DNA from: Gigantopelta aegis
Taxonomy: Eukaryota; Mollusca; Gastropoda; Neomphalida; Peltospiridae
Direction: 5' to 3'
NCBI RefSeq assembly: GCF_016097555.1
Contig: NC_054706.1
Span: 80,606,228 to 80,670,227 of the forward strand
DNA: 64,000 nt
Position numbers and translations under genes: made by a program
Shown here: piece by piece, positions 23,020-36,189 of the stretch
Layout of the letters: each line of letters opens with the position of its first letter
Numbering within the stretch: the stretch's first letter is position 1
Notes under the pieces: generated by a model
Seen by the model: the letters and a program-made list of their open reading frames with translations, nothing else
Told to the model about the DNA's origin: nothing
Database searches by the model: none

Positions 23020-25578
23020 ATTACTTATAATAGTTTGACACCCAATAACCGATGTATTTTTGATGCTGGGGTGTCGTTAATCATTCATTCATTCATTTGA
23101 AAAAATATTTATTACTTATAATAGTTTGACACCCAATAGCCGATGTATTTGATGCTGGGGTGTCGTTAATCATTCATTCATTCATTTGAAAACATATATA
23201 TTACTTATAATAGTTTGACACCCAATAGCCGATGTATTTTTGATGCTGGGGTGTCGTTAATCATTCATTCATTCATTTGAAAAAATATATATTACTTATA
23301 ATAGTTTGACACCCAATAGCCGATGTATTTTTGATGCTGGGGTGTCGTTAATCAATCATTCATTCATTTGAAAAAATATATATTACTTATAATAGTTTGA
23401 CACCCAATAGCCGATGTATTTTTGATGCTGGGGTGTCGTTAATCAATCATTCATTCATTTGAAAAAATATATATTACTTATAATAGTTTGACACCCAATA
23501 GCCGATGTATTTTTGATGCTGGGGTGTCGTTAATCAATCATTCATTCATTTGAAAACATATATATTACTTATAATAGTTTGACACCCAATAGCCGATGTA
23601 TTTTTGATGCTGGGGTGTCGTTAATCATTCATTCATTCATTTGAGAAAATATATATTACTTATAATAGTTTGACACCCAATAGCCGATGTATTTTTGATG
23701 CTGGGGTGTCGTTAATCATTCATTCATTCATTTGAGAAAATATATATTACTTATAATAGTTTGACACCCAATAGCCGATGTATTTTTGATGCTGGGGTGT
23801 CGTTAATCATTCATTCATTCATTTGAGAAAATATATATTACTTATAATAGTTTTGACACCCAATAGCCGATGTATTTTTGATGCTGGGGTGTCGTTAATC
23901 ATTCATTCATTCATTTGAGAAAATATATATTACTTATAATAGTTTGACACCCAATAGCCGATGTATTTTTGATGCTGGGGTGTCGTTAATCATTCATTCA
24001 TTCATTTGAGAAAATATATATTACTTATAATAGTTTGACACCCAATAGCCGATGTATTTTTGATGCTGGGGTGTCGTTAATCATTCATTCATTCATTTGA
24101 AAAAATATATATTACTTATAATAGTTTGACACTCAATAGCCGATGTATTTTTGATGCTGGGGTGTCGTTAATCATTCATTCATTCATTTGAAAACATATA
24201 TATTACTTATAATAGTTTGACACCCAATAGCCGATGTATTTTTGATGCCGGGGTGTCGTTAATCATTCATTCATTCATTTGAAAAAATATATATTACTTA
24301 TAATAGTTTGACACCCAATAGCCGATGTATTTTTGATGCCGGGGTGTCGTTAATCATTCATTCATTCATTTGAAAAAATATATATTACTTATAATAGTTT
24401 GACACCCAATAGCCGATGTATTTTTGATGCTGGGGTGTCGTTAATCATTCATTCATTCATTTGAAAACATATATATTACTTATAATAGTTTGACACCCAA
24501 TAGCCGATGTATTTTTGATGCTGGGGTGTCGTTAATCATTCATTCATTCATTTGAAAAAATATTTATTACTTATAATAGTTTGACACCCAATAGCCGATG
24601 TATTTTTGATGCTGGGGTGTCGTTAATCAATCATTCATTCATTTGAAAACATATATATTACTTATAATAGTTTGACACCCAATAGCCGATGTATTTTTGA
24701 TGCTGGGGTGTCGTTAATCATTCATTCATTCATTTGAAAACATATATATTACTTATAATAGTTTGACACCCAATAGCCGATGTATTTTTGATGCTGGGGT
24801 GTCGTTAATCAATCATTCATTCATTTGAAAACATATATATTACTTATAATAGTTTGACACCCAATAGCCGATGTATTTTTGATGCTGGGGTGTCGTTAAT
24901 CATTCATTCATTCATTTGAAAACATATATATTACTTATAATAGTTTGACACCCAATAGCCGATGTATTTTTGATGCTGGGGTGTCGTTAATCATTCATTC
25001 ATTCATTTGAGAAAAAATATATATTACTTATAATAGTTTGACACCCAATAGCCGATGTATTTTTGATGCTGGGGTGTCGTTAATCATTCATTCATTCATT
25101 TGAGAAAACATATATATTACTTATAATAGTTTGACACCCAATAGCCGATGTATTTTTGATGCTGGGGTGTCGTTAATCATTCATTCATTCATTTGAAAAC
25201 ATATATATTACTTATAATAGTTTGACACCCAATAGCCGATGTATTTTTGATGCTGGGGTGTCGTTAATCATTCATTCATTCATTTGAGAAAAAATATATA
25301 TTACTTATAATAGTTTGACACCCAATAGCCGATGTATTTTTGATGCTGGGGTGTCGTTAATCATTCATTCATTCATTTGAGAAAACATATATATTACTTA
25401 TAATAGTTTGACACCCAATAGCCGATGTATTTTTGATGCTGGGGTGTCGTTAATCATTCATTCATTCATTTGAGAAAACATATATATTACTTATAATAGT
25501 TTGACACCCAATAGCCGATGTATTTTTGATGCTGGGGTGTCGTTAATCATTCATTCATTCATTTGAGAAAAAATGTGT
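23020..25578 (+). repeat. ~90-bp satellite derived from a SINE tail
   Basis: About 28 copies of an 89-92-base unit. Each contains GACACCCAATAGCCGATGTA, TGATGCTGGGGTGTCGTTAA and three or four CATT repeats. The first block is the tail of the SINE remnant at 15340-15605, so the array probably grew from one SINE 3' end. Confidence 0.93.
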
Positions 25579-26130
25579 ATGTAGATTTAGTAGCCACAAC
25601 GACGTTGTTAGTTGGAAACATCTTACAGTGGCTGCAGACCCATGTTGGTGCCTTTAAATGTGTTAATTAGTTATTGATTAAACATTGTCATCTTGATCTA
25701 GGCTAATATTATAGTACATGTTTGTAAGTATGTATTCCTCTCGTGATATCCTCAGGTTACTTGCTGAGCAGTTCCTTTATTACTTTTCAAAGAGAAAGTA
25801 AAATCATTAAACTAGACTGACCGTCTGACAGTGCACATTATTAAAACCAGGTTACTGTCCAATAAGCTGACAATACACCAAATGTTTATTGATCGTAAAC
25901 TGCATACAAGGGAACGCCTCAGCCTTCGCGATGTTAAGTACTTATCGAATGATGTTTCTCGTGGGAGGGGAAAGGAATGGCAGTTTAATGATACCCCCAG
26001 CACACTGTTTAATGAAGACTGACTGAGTGTCAGACACGTGATGACGTCTCATGTCAATAAAAACACAACAAACCACTATAGACGAGATTTTCCGTGTAGC
26101 AAAGAAAAACATCTCTACGGTTATTTGGTG
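25579..26130. other. no gene recognised
   Basis: Two overlapping short frames on opposite strands at 25812-26022 have no recognisable motif. Confidence 0.45.
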
Positions 26131-26132
26131 AT

Positions 26133-26135
<3 letters not shown>

Positions 26136-26226
<91 letters not shown>

Positions 26227-26272
26227 CAGAGAGAGACAGAGAGAGAGAGAGAGACAGAAAGGGGGTAGAGAG
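26136..26272. repeat. (GA)n microsatellite
   Basis: About 130 bases of GA with CAGA interruptions at the right end, adjoining a SINE B copy. Confidence 0.97.
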
Positions 26273-26560
26273 AGCAAACTTGCTGTCACTATATAGGCTA
26301 CCCACATTTAACGACGCGCCGCATTTTAATTACGGTTATATGGTGTCGGACATACAGTGAAGAACTACACAAACGAGTAAACGAGAGGCTAGATGGGTAC
26401 ATCCGCCACTACATAGGCTACACCTACTGAAAAAGCACCAGATGATATTTTATATGTACTTTCCCATAGACAGGACAGTACATACCATGAACTTAGATGT
26501 ACCAGTTGTATGTCATCGATTGGGTGACGATAAACTAACAGTCTCTCGACGGCGATCGAT
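26273..26560 (-). repeat. diverged SINE family B
   Basis: TTTAACGACGCGCCGCATTT and GGTTATATGGTGTCGGACAT mark the tail; TTTCCCATAGACAGGACAGT marks the body. The GA array at its left lies where the CT-rich tract of the family would be. Confidence 0.55.
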
Positions 26561-27275
26561 CTTTTGACCATATGTGTGCGAAGCGGGAGACGGAGGTAGA
26601 CAGGTTGGCCCAATATATACAACTGTCGTCATAACACGCGTCACCCCCCACCCCCACCCTCATCTGAAAGATGACTTGAAAACAGTAATTATCCTAACCC
26701 AGATTTTATACCTATAATCGCCATATACTATACAGTCTCATGTTTGATATACCAGTTGTGGAGCATACAGAAGAATTTTAGCGACAGTTAGTATTACAGC
26801 TCTTTCACAAATGATCATATTGGATGTTAGTGATGCCCAGTATTCCCCTTCATGCACCGACACGCTCGGTGTTTTCCGTAAATGTCCGTTGTCAGTCGGA
26901 ATCGCGGATGTCTAGTCTTCAACTGGATCTCTTTGATTGGTTCTCGTCTGGTTTTCTCGGTCTGTAATTGTATTTAGTCAGAAGCCTTCCTCCACATGGT
27001 GTTGACACTGCTGTAACCAGCCCATCCTGGGCGAGGCAGCGTACGGCGGATTTTAGATAGACGTTTATGCATAGTACTGGTGGATAACAAAGTGCATATT
27101 AGTCTGGGGGAGCACGCGACGTTATAGTGAAATAACCACGATTGCCTAGAGAGTTCTTGTAATTTTTATAAGCTGTTTCACGTTGAACGTTGGTTTGTAT
27201 TAAAATGAACGAACACACTACAGGGTGGCTTTAACGTGTGCTAAAATAGTGTTGAATACGTAATAAATAAATCAA
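26561..27275. other. no gene recognised
   Basis: C-rich stretch near 26640-26660, then unremarkable sequence. Confidence 0.5.
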
Positions 27276-27279
27276 ACTC

Positions 27280-27357
27280 CATTGAGGGCATTCGAACCAC
27301 GGACCCATAGGATGAGAGTAGTACTCTACCAAATGAGATAGGGAAGTTCTCGATAGT
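27280..27357 (-). repeat. tRNA-like SINE head
   Basis: On the minus strand the block has TCATTTGGTAGAGTACTACT (box-A-like) and GTGGTTCGAATGCCC (box-B-like), spaced as in a tRNA. Mismatches and the lack of a clean acceptor stem make a real tRNA gene unlikely. Confidence 0.4.
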
Positions 27358-27415
27358 CAGAAGGCTTCTGCCACTAGGAGCACGAAATACCACCACCGCT
27401 ACATCTATATATATA

Positions 27416-27608
27416 AAAGTTTGTTTTGGTTAACGACACCACTAGAGCGCATTGATTTATTAATCGGCTATTGGGTGTCAAACATTTGGTAGTTTTGACG
27501 TATAGTTACATTTTTCCATTAGTAGCAAGCGATTTTTTATATATATCTTACAGTCAGGATATCGCATACCACGTACCACGGCCTTTACTAGTCGTGGTGC
27601 AACGACAA
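27416..27608 (-). repeat. SINE family A, head missing
   Basis: TTTGTTTTGGTTAACGACAC through AGTAGCAAGCG and ACCACGGCCTTTACTAGTCG; the tRNA-like part is absent. Confidence 0.75.
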
Positions 27609-28050
27609 ATATACTGAATACACAGTATATTGCACTTCGCCATTTGTGTTAGATATATACGTATATATAATGTTATCTTTTATATTTCATATAGCAAACA
27701 GTCTCCATGGCGATGTTGATTAACATTCAATTGTCATATACATGTATACAGTCGATTTGTTTACTCTCTGTAAAAATACACTACAATGTCAGTGATCACA
27801 ATAGGAGTTCGTCACAACAGGAGTTCTTTATGTCGTACAAATTGGAAAATAACAAGCCTGACCACGAGTTTTAAATTGATGTTTGCACTTCACCGAGAAT
27901 ATTGCAAATGGCGGAGTTACATACCATGTCTGTGATAGAACTACATACGAAGTTGATTAATAATGCATATGAGAGCACGTCAGGGATGACTGGAGTGTAA
28001 AAGGTATTCGTTTTAATCACCAGCTATTAGAAAAGGAAAGGAATGTTTGC
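27609..28050. other. no gene recognised
   Basis: AT-rich sequence without supported features. Confidence 0.5.
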
Positions 28051-28053
28051 CTT

Positions 28054-28220
28054 AAACTACTACATCGACCTCTCTAACCAACAACCTCCTACTACATCGA
28101 CCTCTCTAACCAACAACCTCTTACTACATCGACCTCTCTAACCAACAACCTCCTACTACATCGACCTCTCTAACCAACAACCTCTTACTACATCGACCTC
28201 TCTAACCAACAACCTCTCTT
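28054..28220. repeat. 32-bp minisatellite, five copies
   Basis: Unit ACTACATCGACCTCTCTAAC plus CAACAACCTCCT, 32-base spacing. Confidence 0.93.
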
Positions 28221-28351
28221 ACCATTCACTGGCGTAACCAGGAAGGGGGACATGGGGGCAGTGACCATCCCCCACCCCAATCACACGTCTCTTTTCCCAT
28301 CACATCATATATTTTCATTATCGCACCATAATATGATCCATACGCAATGTG

Positions 28352-28353
<2 letters not shown>

Positions 28354-28384
<31 letters not shown>
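28354..28384. repeat. poly-C run of 31
   Basis: Uninterrupted C tract; its length may be affected by sequencing error. Confidence 0.9.
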
Positions 28385-28385
<1 letters not shown>

Positions 28386-28570
28386 CAATGTCGATGTCCC
28401 GCCAATATACAGTTGTAGCTAGGACAGTGTTAACATTAACGTCAGTCCAGGACGGACAGTGCAGACAGCTGATATGTATGCGTGGTGTTCTTTAACTGTA
28501 ATAAGCAGGAATATTAATTAAAGCAAGCAAACAACATAAAATGGGCGTACTTTTTATTCGTTATATTTTT

Positions 28571-28842
28571 GTAGCACAGTGGTTGATGCGGGGTTGATCT
28601 AGGATCAGATCCCCGTCGGTGGGCCCATTCAGCTATTTCTCGTTCTAGCCAGTGCACCACAACTGGTATATCAAAGGCCGTGGTATGTGCTATCAAGTCT
28701 GTGGGATGGTGCACTTAATAGATCCCTTGCTACTAATGGAAACATGTAGCGGGTTTCCTCTCTAAAACTATATGTCAAAATTACCAAATGCGATGATTAA
28801 TATATCAGTGCTCTAGTGGTATCGTTAAACAGAAAACAATTA
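28571..28842 (+). repeat. tRNA-headed SINE, family A
   Basis: The head has GTAGCACAGTGGTTGATGCG and GATCTAGGATCAGATCCCCG; body and tail (GTGCTCTAGTGGTATCGTTA) are preserved. Confidence 0.8.
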
Positions 28843-28879
28843 AAAACAAGTTTTTATTCCTGCTTTTGTTCTCCACCAC

Positions 28880-28915
28880 TCTCTTTGCCTCTCTCTGTGT
28901 CTCTCTTTGTCTCTC

Positions 28916-28992
<77 letters not shown>

Positions 28993-29050
28993 CTCTCTCT
29001 CTTTGCCTCTCTTTGTCTATCTGTATGTATATCTGTCTGTCTGTCTGTCT

Positions 29051-29149
<99 letters not shown>

Positions 29150-29155
29150 ACGCGC
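28880..29155. repeat. (CT)n with GTCT blocks
   Basis: Two long CT runs separated by TGTCTGTCTG tracts, closing with a CG run. It opens long fake Ser/Leu and Arg/Glu frames. Confidence 0.97.
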
Positions 29156-29159
29156 TATT

Positions 29160-29724
29160 TGCATTAAACTGATGTCCCAAAATGTGTTTAAGTTGTACCA
29201 ATACGTTAATATTCTGAACGTTACGACGTTTATTCTGGAGCAGTCACGACATTAAAAACCTCTATGGGGTGTTATTGAAAACTAGATCAGGTGATCGACT
29301 TTGTCGGACGTTGTCGTTGTCAGGGTAAACATCATTATTGTTAACAACATTAACTGAGAAATAATAAGCACCAAGAACGACGTGAGCGTGTGTGTTACGG
29401 CGTCAATCAATGTGGAAAACATTATCGGTACATCATGATCAGCAGATCAATGTGACAGGTGAAAAACAGGAAATATTCCATAGATTCCGCTGGATCAAAT
29501 TAATTCTCATTCTCGACAATATTATCAGTTTCCAATAAAACTGTAGTCCGTTTGCGTCAAAGGGAACCGATGAATCGGCATATATAACTATACAATGAAT
29601 AAAGTTAAAATTCATATAAAAACATATTATTAAGTTTTAAACCAACTTAAATAATAATTTTTGAAAAATATTGCAGTGTAAATAAAAACAATTTCTTTAC
29701 AAATTATCATTCTGGGTCCTGGGT
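29160..29724. other. no gene recognised
   Basis: AT-rich sequence without supported features. Confidence 0.5.
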
Positions 29725-29725
29725 A

Positions 29726-30714
29726 TTAAAGTAATGTCGGAAATAGAATAAAAATTATTTTCGTCAATTATTTCTTTCAAGTAAATATTTTGTAAATACC
29801 TATTTAATGATGCTCTACGTAATTTAGCATTTACTTGTTTGGTTTCTCATCGATGTACAAGGTGGTGTTTACTGATGAAATTAAAATAAAGATGTCAGTT
29901 AACAGATGATATGTGACCTTTATTGGAACAGACTATAAAACATTTTGAGGATATGTGTCAATTTCATTTACCCTCAAACAAATTTTTAATTAAAACTGCA
30001 AGTTAACTGATTATTTTGAATTGCAGCATAAATTATTAATTATGACCAGCATATTTAGTGAATATAAATTCAATATAAGTACATTAGAAATTTACACAAT
30101 CTTGCAACCATTTAAAGGTGCTATATTATAGTTATATGTGAGCATCTGTTTGTAATAAAGATTCTTCAATAAAAATGTATATTTTACTAGTAGATAGCAT
30201 TATTTCCTATAATCATTTATGGGCATATAGTTAAAGGTGTAGTCTTTAAATGTTAAAGCAAATTAAAAATATATATGTGTGCAATAGCTGTCACTATGCA
30301 ACTTTGAGATAGCCCCTTTAATACCGGTATAATAGATCACAAACTCAAAATGGTTCTTGACAGTTTTGCTCAAAAGTTACTTATAAATGTTTATAAATAT
30401 TTTGTTTTGGAGATGGATAGGGGTAAACCGTCATCAGAAACAGTCTCTCACATAATTCAGCAGCAATGAAATTGACGTTGATCAAAATGTGTTATAGTCT
30501 GTTCCAATAAAGTGCACAAATCACCTGTTTACTGACGTTTCTTTCAATTTCAAGAGTAAACACCATCAATGAGAGCCAAAACAAGTCAATGCTAAATTAG
30601 GTGACTAAATTAGACTATCATTAAATAGATATTTACAAAATATTTACTTGTCAGTTTAATATTAAGAAATAATCGACGAAATTCATTTTTATTATATTTC
30701 CGACCGTACTTTAG
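29726..30714. mobile_element. foldback element with ~240-bp terminal inverted repeats
   Basis: The left arm (29726-29970) and right arm (30465-30714) are diverged reverse complements. Examples are GTCGGAAATAGAATAAAAAT against ATTTTTATTATATTTCCGAC (mismatched), GTAAATATTTTGTAAATA against its complement, and ATTGGAACAGACTATAA at both inner ends. The ~490-base middle is AT-rich and has no coding frame, as in a non-autonomous DNA transposon. Clear target duplications were not found. Confidence 0.7.
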
Positions 30715-30810
30715 TTTAACGTGCTCATATACCACAACGGTTTCGAACACGCCTGTCCCGGGCTTAACCTCTGACATCATCAGTGGCTAAGTCCGGGCCA
30801 GGAGGGGGAA
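30712..30810 (+). repeat. dispersed repeat, copy 2
   Basis: GGTTTCGAACACGCCTGTCC and AGTGGCTAAGTCCGGGCC match the copy at 19455-19560. Confidence 0.75.
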
Positions 30811-31405
30811 TTATCATCAAATTGCAGGTAAAAGCTTAATTTACAATTGATGGAACAGCCACAGTAAATTATCGATTACTTCAATAGCAATGAGGCTAAG
30901 GCTGTTCTAGCATTTTGTCTTTACCCCAATAATAAAAATGAAATTAATCTATATAATTTGATGTTAAGAAACTTTTTTTATTTACATAGAAAGGTTTAGT
31001 AAAACCGTCTCTTTTTTCTTTTGAGTTGGCATGGGATTAAAACTCAATAATATGTCTTAATATAAGTTCATAGAATTATGTGTGTGCCAGTTCATCGGTT
31101 CGCTTTTGACTCAAACGTTCTTTACATATACTCTTCAAAAAAAGAAACTTAACATTGAAACAAACAAAAAAAACACACCAAAAAATCCCCCAAAACAACA
31201 ACAACTGGAAGACATGATACAAGCAACCAAAGATAAGACGCTACGGGGAGGGGATTACTCTGTACATGTCCGAAAGAGTATCTCTGGGAATTCACCAGAA
31301 ACATGTACACAGGCATATGTGTGACATAGGGGTGGGCAAAATGTCAGTATCGGTTATGACCACCACGAGCCCTGATGACAGCTTGATAATGGCGACGCAT
31401 GGAAG
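30811..31405. other. no gene recognised
   Basis: AT-rich sequence leading into the second Tc1-like copy. An A-rich ATACTCTTCAAAAAAAGAAA block near 31128 resembles a Tc1-family terminus but has no convincing partner. Confidence 0.35.
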
Positions 31406-31408
31406 CAA

Positions 31409-32433
31409 TCAAACGTTGCACAACACGTTGTGGAATGTTCTGACACTCATGTTGCAATGCCGTAAGAAGTTGCGGAAGTTGCGGGTGGTAGATTCCTCCG
31501 GCGCACACGCTGATCCAGTGCATCCCATAGATGTTCTATTGGTGTGTAAATCCGGCCAAGGTAATGTCTGGATGTTGTGGCGCTGCAGAAATTCCTGACT
31601 AACACGTGCAACATGTGGTCTGGCATTGTCATGCTGAAACATTCCACCGTTGATGTTCATGTGTGGAATGACGTGATGCTGCAGGATCTCGTCTCGATAT
31701 CTGATACCCGTCAGGGCACCTGCCACATGCACAAGAGCCGTCTTACCACCATGATGGATTCCTGCTCACGCCATGACACTGCCACCACCAAAACGGTCGA
31801 CTTGTTGCAAGCAGTTTGGAGCATAACGTTCCCCTCGACGTCTATAGACACGTGTGCGTTCATCAGCACGTGACAGGAGAAAACGAGACTCATCTGAGAA
31901 CAAAACAGTCCACCTGGCACGTGCCCATCTCACCCTCTGCTGGCACCATTGCAGACGCTCCACTAAGTGGCGTGGGGTCAAAACGTTATGTCCACTGGTA
32001 TTCTAGGAAAAATTCCTGCATCCATCAGCCGATTGCGAACTGTCTGGTCAAAAATTCTGCGTATTCCAGGGATTTGTGTCACTGTGGTTGTTGTGGTTCG
32101 ATTTCGAAGATGACCAACCCGGATGTATTGGTCTTGAGTGGCGGTGGTTACCCTGGGACAACCTGACCTTGACCTGTCATTAACACTTTGAGTGGTGTTG
32201 TACCGTGCCCATAAAGCAGAGATGGTCTGTCTAGAGAGGCCAAAGTGCCTTGCCACAGCTTGTTGAGTTGCCCCTGCTTGCAATCTCCCAATGGCATTAT
32301 TGCGTTGAGCTGACGTCAATCTTGGCATTATTGCGTTACCTACAATGTCGTTATGCGGTGTGTTTGAATCACTGCTGATGTGACCGTTTATGCCCCACCA
32401 ACATGCATGGCATGCAAAGTTATAGAACTTCAT
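31409..32433 (-). pseudogene. Tc1/mariner-like transposase, decayed (copy 2)
   Basis: Reading leftwards from 32433, MPRLTSAQRNNAIGRLQAGA opens the DNA-binding region with HTH character (VARHFGLSRQTISAL). The next segment gives LFSDESRFLL (first Asp) and DRFGGGSVMAW. FQHDNARPH (second Asp) and PIEHLWDALDQRVRRR (Glu) lie in further frames. At least two frame changes and a short deletion before the Glu motif make it inactive. Sequence differs clearly from the copy at 11758-12703, so these are separate families. Confidence 0.87.
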
Positions 32434-32439
32434 GATGCA

Positions 32440-32770
32440 CGTGCTTCTCTGAGGATTGCGCTTTTGCGTTTCAGTACAAACGTTGACTATGGCTACGTTT
32501 ATTCGAATCGAACGTTTTTATAGTGTTTTTGCATCACCATTCGCTCACTTACTTGATTGTCTTTATGATGTCTTTGATTCTGTAAAATAATCCGATAGCA
32601 TTATGGTTTTTTTTTACCAATGTCAAGTGGGTTTTTTTGGTTTTTTAAAGAGTATATGTAAGGTTTCGGCCTCCCAGGTAGTTGAGGTGATATACTATAT
32701 AAAACGTTTGGCACTTGCATTATGGGACAGGTTCCGCTGGATCCAGTTAATTCCCATTCTTATCTCGACA
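32440..32770. other. no gene recognised
   Basis: Flank of the Tc1-like copy; GCGCTTTTGCGTTTCAGTAC near 32459 may be part of a terminus. Confidence 0.35.
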
Positions 32771-32774
32771 ATAT

Positions 32775-34395
32775 TAACATTTTCAGATAAAACGATATGT
32801 GTAACCTTCGACCCACCTGGGCACTAAGTGCAATATATATCAAACGATATGTGTAACCTTCGACCCACTTGGGCACTAAGTGCAATATATATAAAACGAT
32901 ATGTGTAAGCTTCGACCCACCCGGGCACTAAGTGCAATATATATAAAACGATATGTGTAAGCTTCGACCCACCCAGGCACTAAGTGCAATATATATAAAA
33001 CGACGTGTAAGCTTCGACCCACCCGGGCACTAAGTGCAATATATATAAAACGATATGTGTAACCTTCGACCCACCTGGGCACTAAGTGCAATATATATAA
33101 AACGATATGTGTAAGCTTCGACCCACCCGGGCACTAAGTGCAATATATATAAAACGATATGTGTAAGCTTCGACCCACCCAGGCACTACGTACAATATAT
33201 GTAAAACGATATGTGTAAGCTTCGACCCACCCAGGCACTAAGTGCAATATATATAAAACGATATGTGTAAGCTTCGACCCACCCAGGCACTAAGTGCAAT
33301 ATATATTAAACGACGTGTAAGCTTCGACCCACCCAGGCACTAAGTACAATATATATAAAACGATATGTGTAAGCTTCGACCCACCCAGACACTAAGTGCA
33401 ATATATATAAAACGATATGTGTAAGCTTCGACCCACCCAGGCACTAAGTACAATATATATAAAACGACATGTGTAAGCTTCGACCCACCCAGGCACTACG
33501 TACAATATATGTAAAACGATATGTGTAAGCTTCGACCCACCCAGGCACTACGTGCAATATATATAAAACGATATGTGTAAGCTTCGACCCACCCAGGCAC
33601 TAAGTGCAATATATATAAAACGACATGTGTAAGCTTCGACCCACCCGGGCACTACGTGCAATATATATAAAACGAAATGTGTAAGCTTCGACCCACCCAG
33701 GCACTAAGTGCAATATATATAAAACGATATGTGTAAGCTTCGACCCACCCAGGCACTAAGTGCAATATATATAAAACGACGTGTAAGCTTCGACCCACCC
33801 AGGCACTAAGTGCAATATATATAAAACGATATGTGTAAGCTTCGACCCACCCAGGCACTACGTACAATATATGTAAAACGATATGTGTAAGCTTCGACCC
33901 ACCCAGGCACTACGTGCAATATATATAAAACGATATGTGTAAGCTTCGACCCACCCAGGCACTAAGTGCAATATATATAAAACGACATGTGTAAGCTTCG
34001 ACCCACCCAGGCACTACGTACAATATATGTAAAACGATATGTGTAAGCTTCGACCCACCCAGGCACTACGTGCAATATATATAAAACGATATGTGTAAGC
34101 TTCGACCCACCCAGGCACTAAGTGCAATATATATAAAACGATATGTGTAAGCTTCGACCCACCCAGGCACTAAGTGCAATATATATAAAACGACGTGTAA
34201 GCTTCGACCCACCCGGGCACTAAGTACAATATATATAAAACGACGTGTAAGCTTCGACCCACCCAGGCACTAAGTGCAATATATATAAAACGACATGTGT
34301 AAGCTTCGACCCACCCAGGCACTAAGTACAATATATATATAACGACGTGTAAGCTTCGACCCACCCAGGCACTAAGTACAATATATATAAAACGG
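32775..34395. repeat. 52-bp minisatellite
   Basis: About 31 copies of GTGTAAGCTTCGACCCACCC, AGGCACTAAGTGCAATATAT, ATAAAACGATAT. Each unit carries one HindIII site. Variant units lacking three bases recur at intervals, showing amplification of multi-unit blocks. Confidence 0.95.
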
Positions 34396-34399
34396 GCGA

Positions 34400-35200
34400 C
34401 ACCTAAATCTGTTGAGCTACCTGCAAGACAATGAGGTGTTTAGGATTTATTTATGGAATATTTTATTTGTAACCCTCTTCTTTTTTTTTAATCTTCTTTT
34501 TTTAAAATTTTTAAGTCTGATTTCAATCTCTAGGGCACACTGCACAGCAAATGTACACTGAATAAAACCTATTAATTTATTGCGAATACTATGGTCTCAC
34601 TACACAGATCATTTCCGGGTAAGAGTTTATTGATCACGGTCCACTATAGTTCCTAATTGTGACATATGTTATGGTTCACATATTCACTTCTAGGAAATGG
34701 TGAAGCATTAAAACAATATGTATGTTTAATGGTAAGCCATGCTATTTTGTAATATTGTGCATCGACCTTTTGGGACATGGGTATATAGCGCAAGTGACAG
34801 CTGGAGTGAATCGGTCAATGAACCACCTGTTCGGACCGGTACTACAGCCAGATGCGGTCATATAGCAAAAAACTGAGACGGAAATGTTCTCAATTTTGGA
34901 GTGAAAATAAATGCTTATATAATGTATGTTCGCAATGGTGTATGTTGTTAGTGCCAAAGAGAACCCGTTCTATTGGCAATCTTCGTTTGAAGTTGGGCAA
35001 TTTAACATGGGTTTCAATGGCAGATGACATCTGTGAAGTGAGACCTATGTAATAAACACTGTCATAATTATTTATTGCATTTACTCGGTAAATATTATAC
35101 GGTGAATCCATGACATTACGAAATTCCTCTGGGGAAATAAAAAATAAAAGTATTTAATGGTGCATCTAAAAAATTAAAGTCAGTGATTTGGTTTAGTGCA
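34400..35200. other. no gene recognised
   Basis: AT-rich sequence; short frames on both strands lack motifs. Confidence 0.5.
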
Positions 35201-35204
35201 ACCA

Positions 35205-35577
35205 ATGACATATTGTCTAAACTCATATTGTCTAGACTCAAATTAGTGTCTAGACTCAATATATTGTCTAGAATCAGCATATTGTCTAGACTCAACATAG
35301 ACTCAACATATTGTGTAGACTCAGCATATTGTGTAGACTCAGCATATTGTCTAGACTCAGCATATTGTGTAGACTCAGCATATTGTCTAAACTCAACATA
35401 TTGTGTAGACTCAACATATTGTCTCGACTCAACGTATTGTCTCGACTCAACATATTGTGTAGACTCAACATATATTGTGTAGACTCAACATATTGTGTAG
35501 ACTCAACATATTGTCTAGACTCAACATATTTTCTAGACTCAACATATTGTGTAGACTCAACGTATTGTCTAGACTAA
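35205..35577. repeat. 18-bp minisatellite
   Basis: About 20 copies of ATTGTCTAGACTCAACAT with GTCTAG/GTGTAG variants. 18 is a multiple of three, so several frames stay open without meaning. Confidence 0.95.
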
Positions 35578-36185
35578 GCTGTTATGTGTTAAAGAATACG
35601 GTAATTGTGACACGTGATTTAGAGAAAGAAAAACAAATTCTGCTGTAATCTTTTAAATATTTTGATTATCAGTATATATTTGTTTTAAATGCATTTTTCT
35701 AAACAAAGGGCAGCACATACCACAGTGTTTGGTATACCAATTGTGGATTATTGATTGACACTGCATATTTCCTGACATTTGTTTACTAACACCCCAGCAC
35801 ATTGTTTAATCATTGGTTAAGCTTTAGTTTTAATCAAACAATAGACTTTCGACACTTGGCCTTGACACAGAAGAAATCTGCTTTAAATTTGTAAAATTAG
35901 TTTCTGTTCTTTGTATATACACTAATTTTACAATATTATGCACAACTTCAGACAAAATAGTTTGTTCGTTTTAAAAGCTAATTCTTTATACATACATCGT
36001 TCTATAAAATGTAATGATAGGGGAAAAGGGGGACTTTACGATAAGTTCGTTTTATCGAGTATGTTCGTTCTAAGTGTTCTTTACGGTTCAAATACCACGG
36101 TCAGTCGTCGAATGATGCTTGTTCACCGATCAGTTGGAAAGTGGTTAATCGGTATGGATGTTCAAGATAATGATTTAGCGTGTTG
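35578..36185. other. no gene recognised
   Basis: AT-rich sequence; a small SINE-like piece (GCACATACCACAGTGTTTGG) lies near 35711. Confidence 0.4.
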
Positions 36186-36189
36186 AAGT

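Noticed and set aside
23020-25578. Regular repeats resembling a CRISPR array
   Set aside because: Units are contiguous with no unique spacers, and the context is a eukaryotic genome with spliced genes and SINEs.
27280-27357. Possible tRNA gene
   Set aside because: Box-like motifs exist, but stems do not pair cleanly and no terminator T run follows; better read as a SINE head.
28805-29255. Arg-Glu and Ser-Leu rich frames at CT/GA arrays (also 26038, 40228, 43187, 49063, 53079)
   Set aside because: Dinucleotide repeats yield such frames on both strands; no start context or conserved flank.
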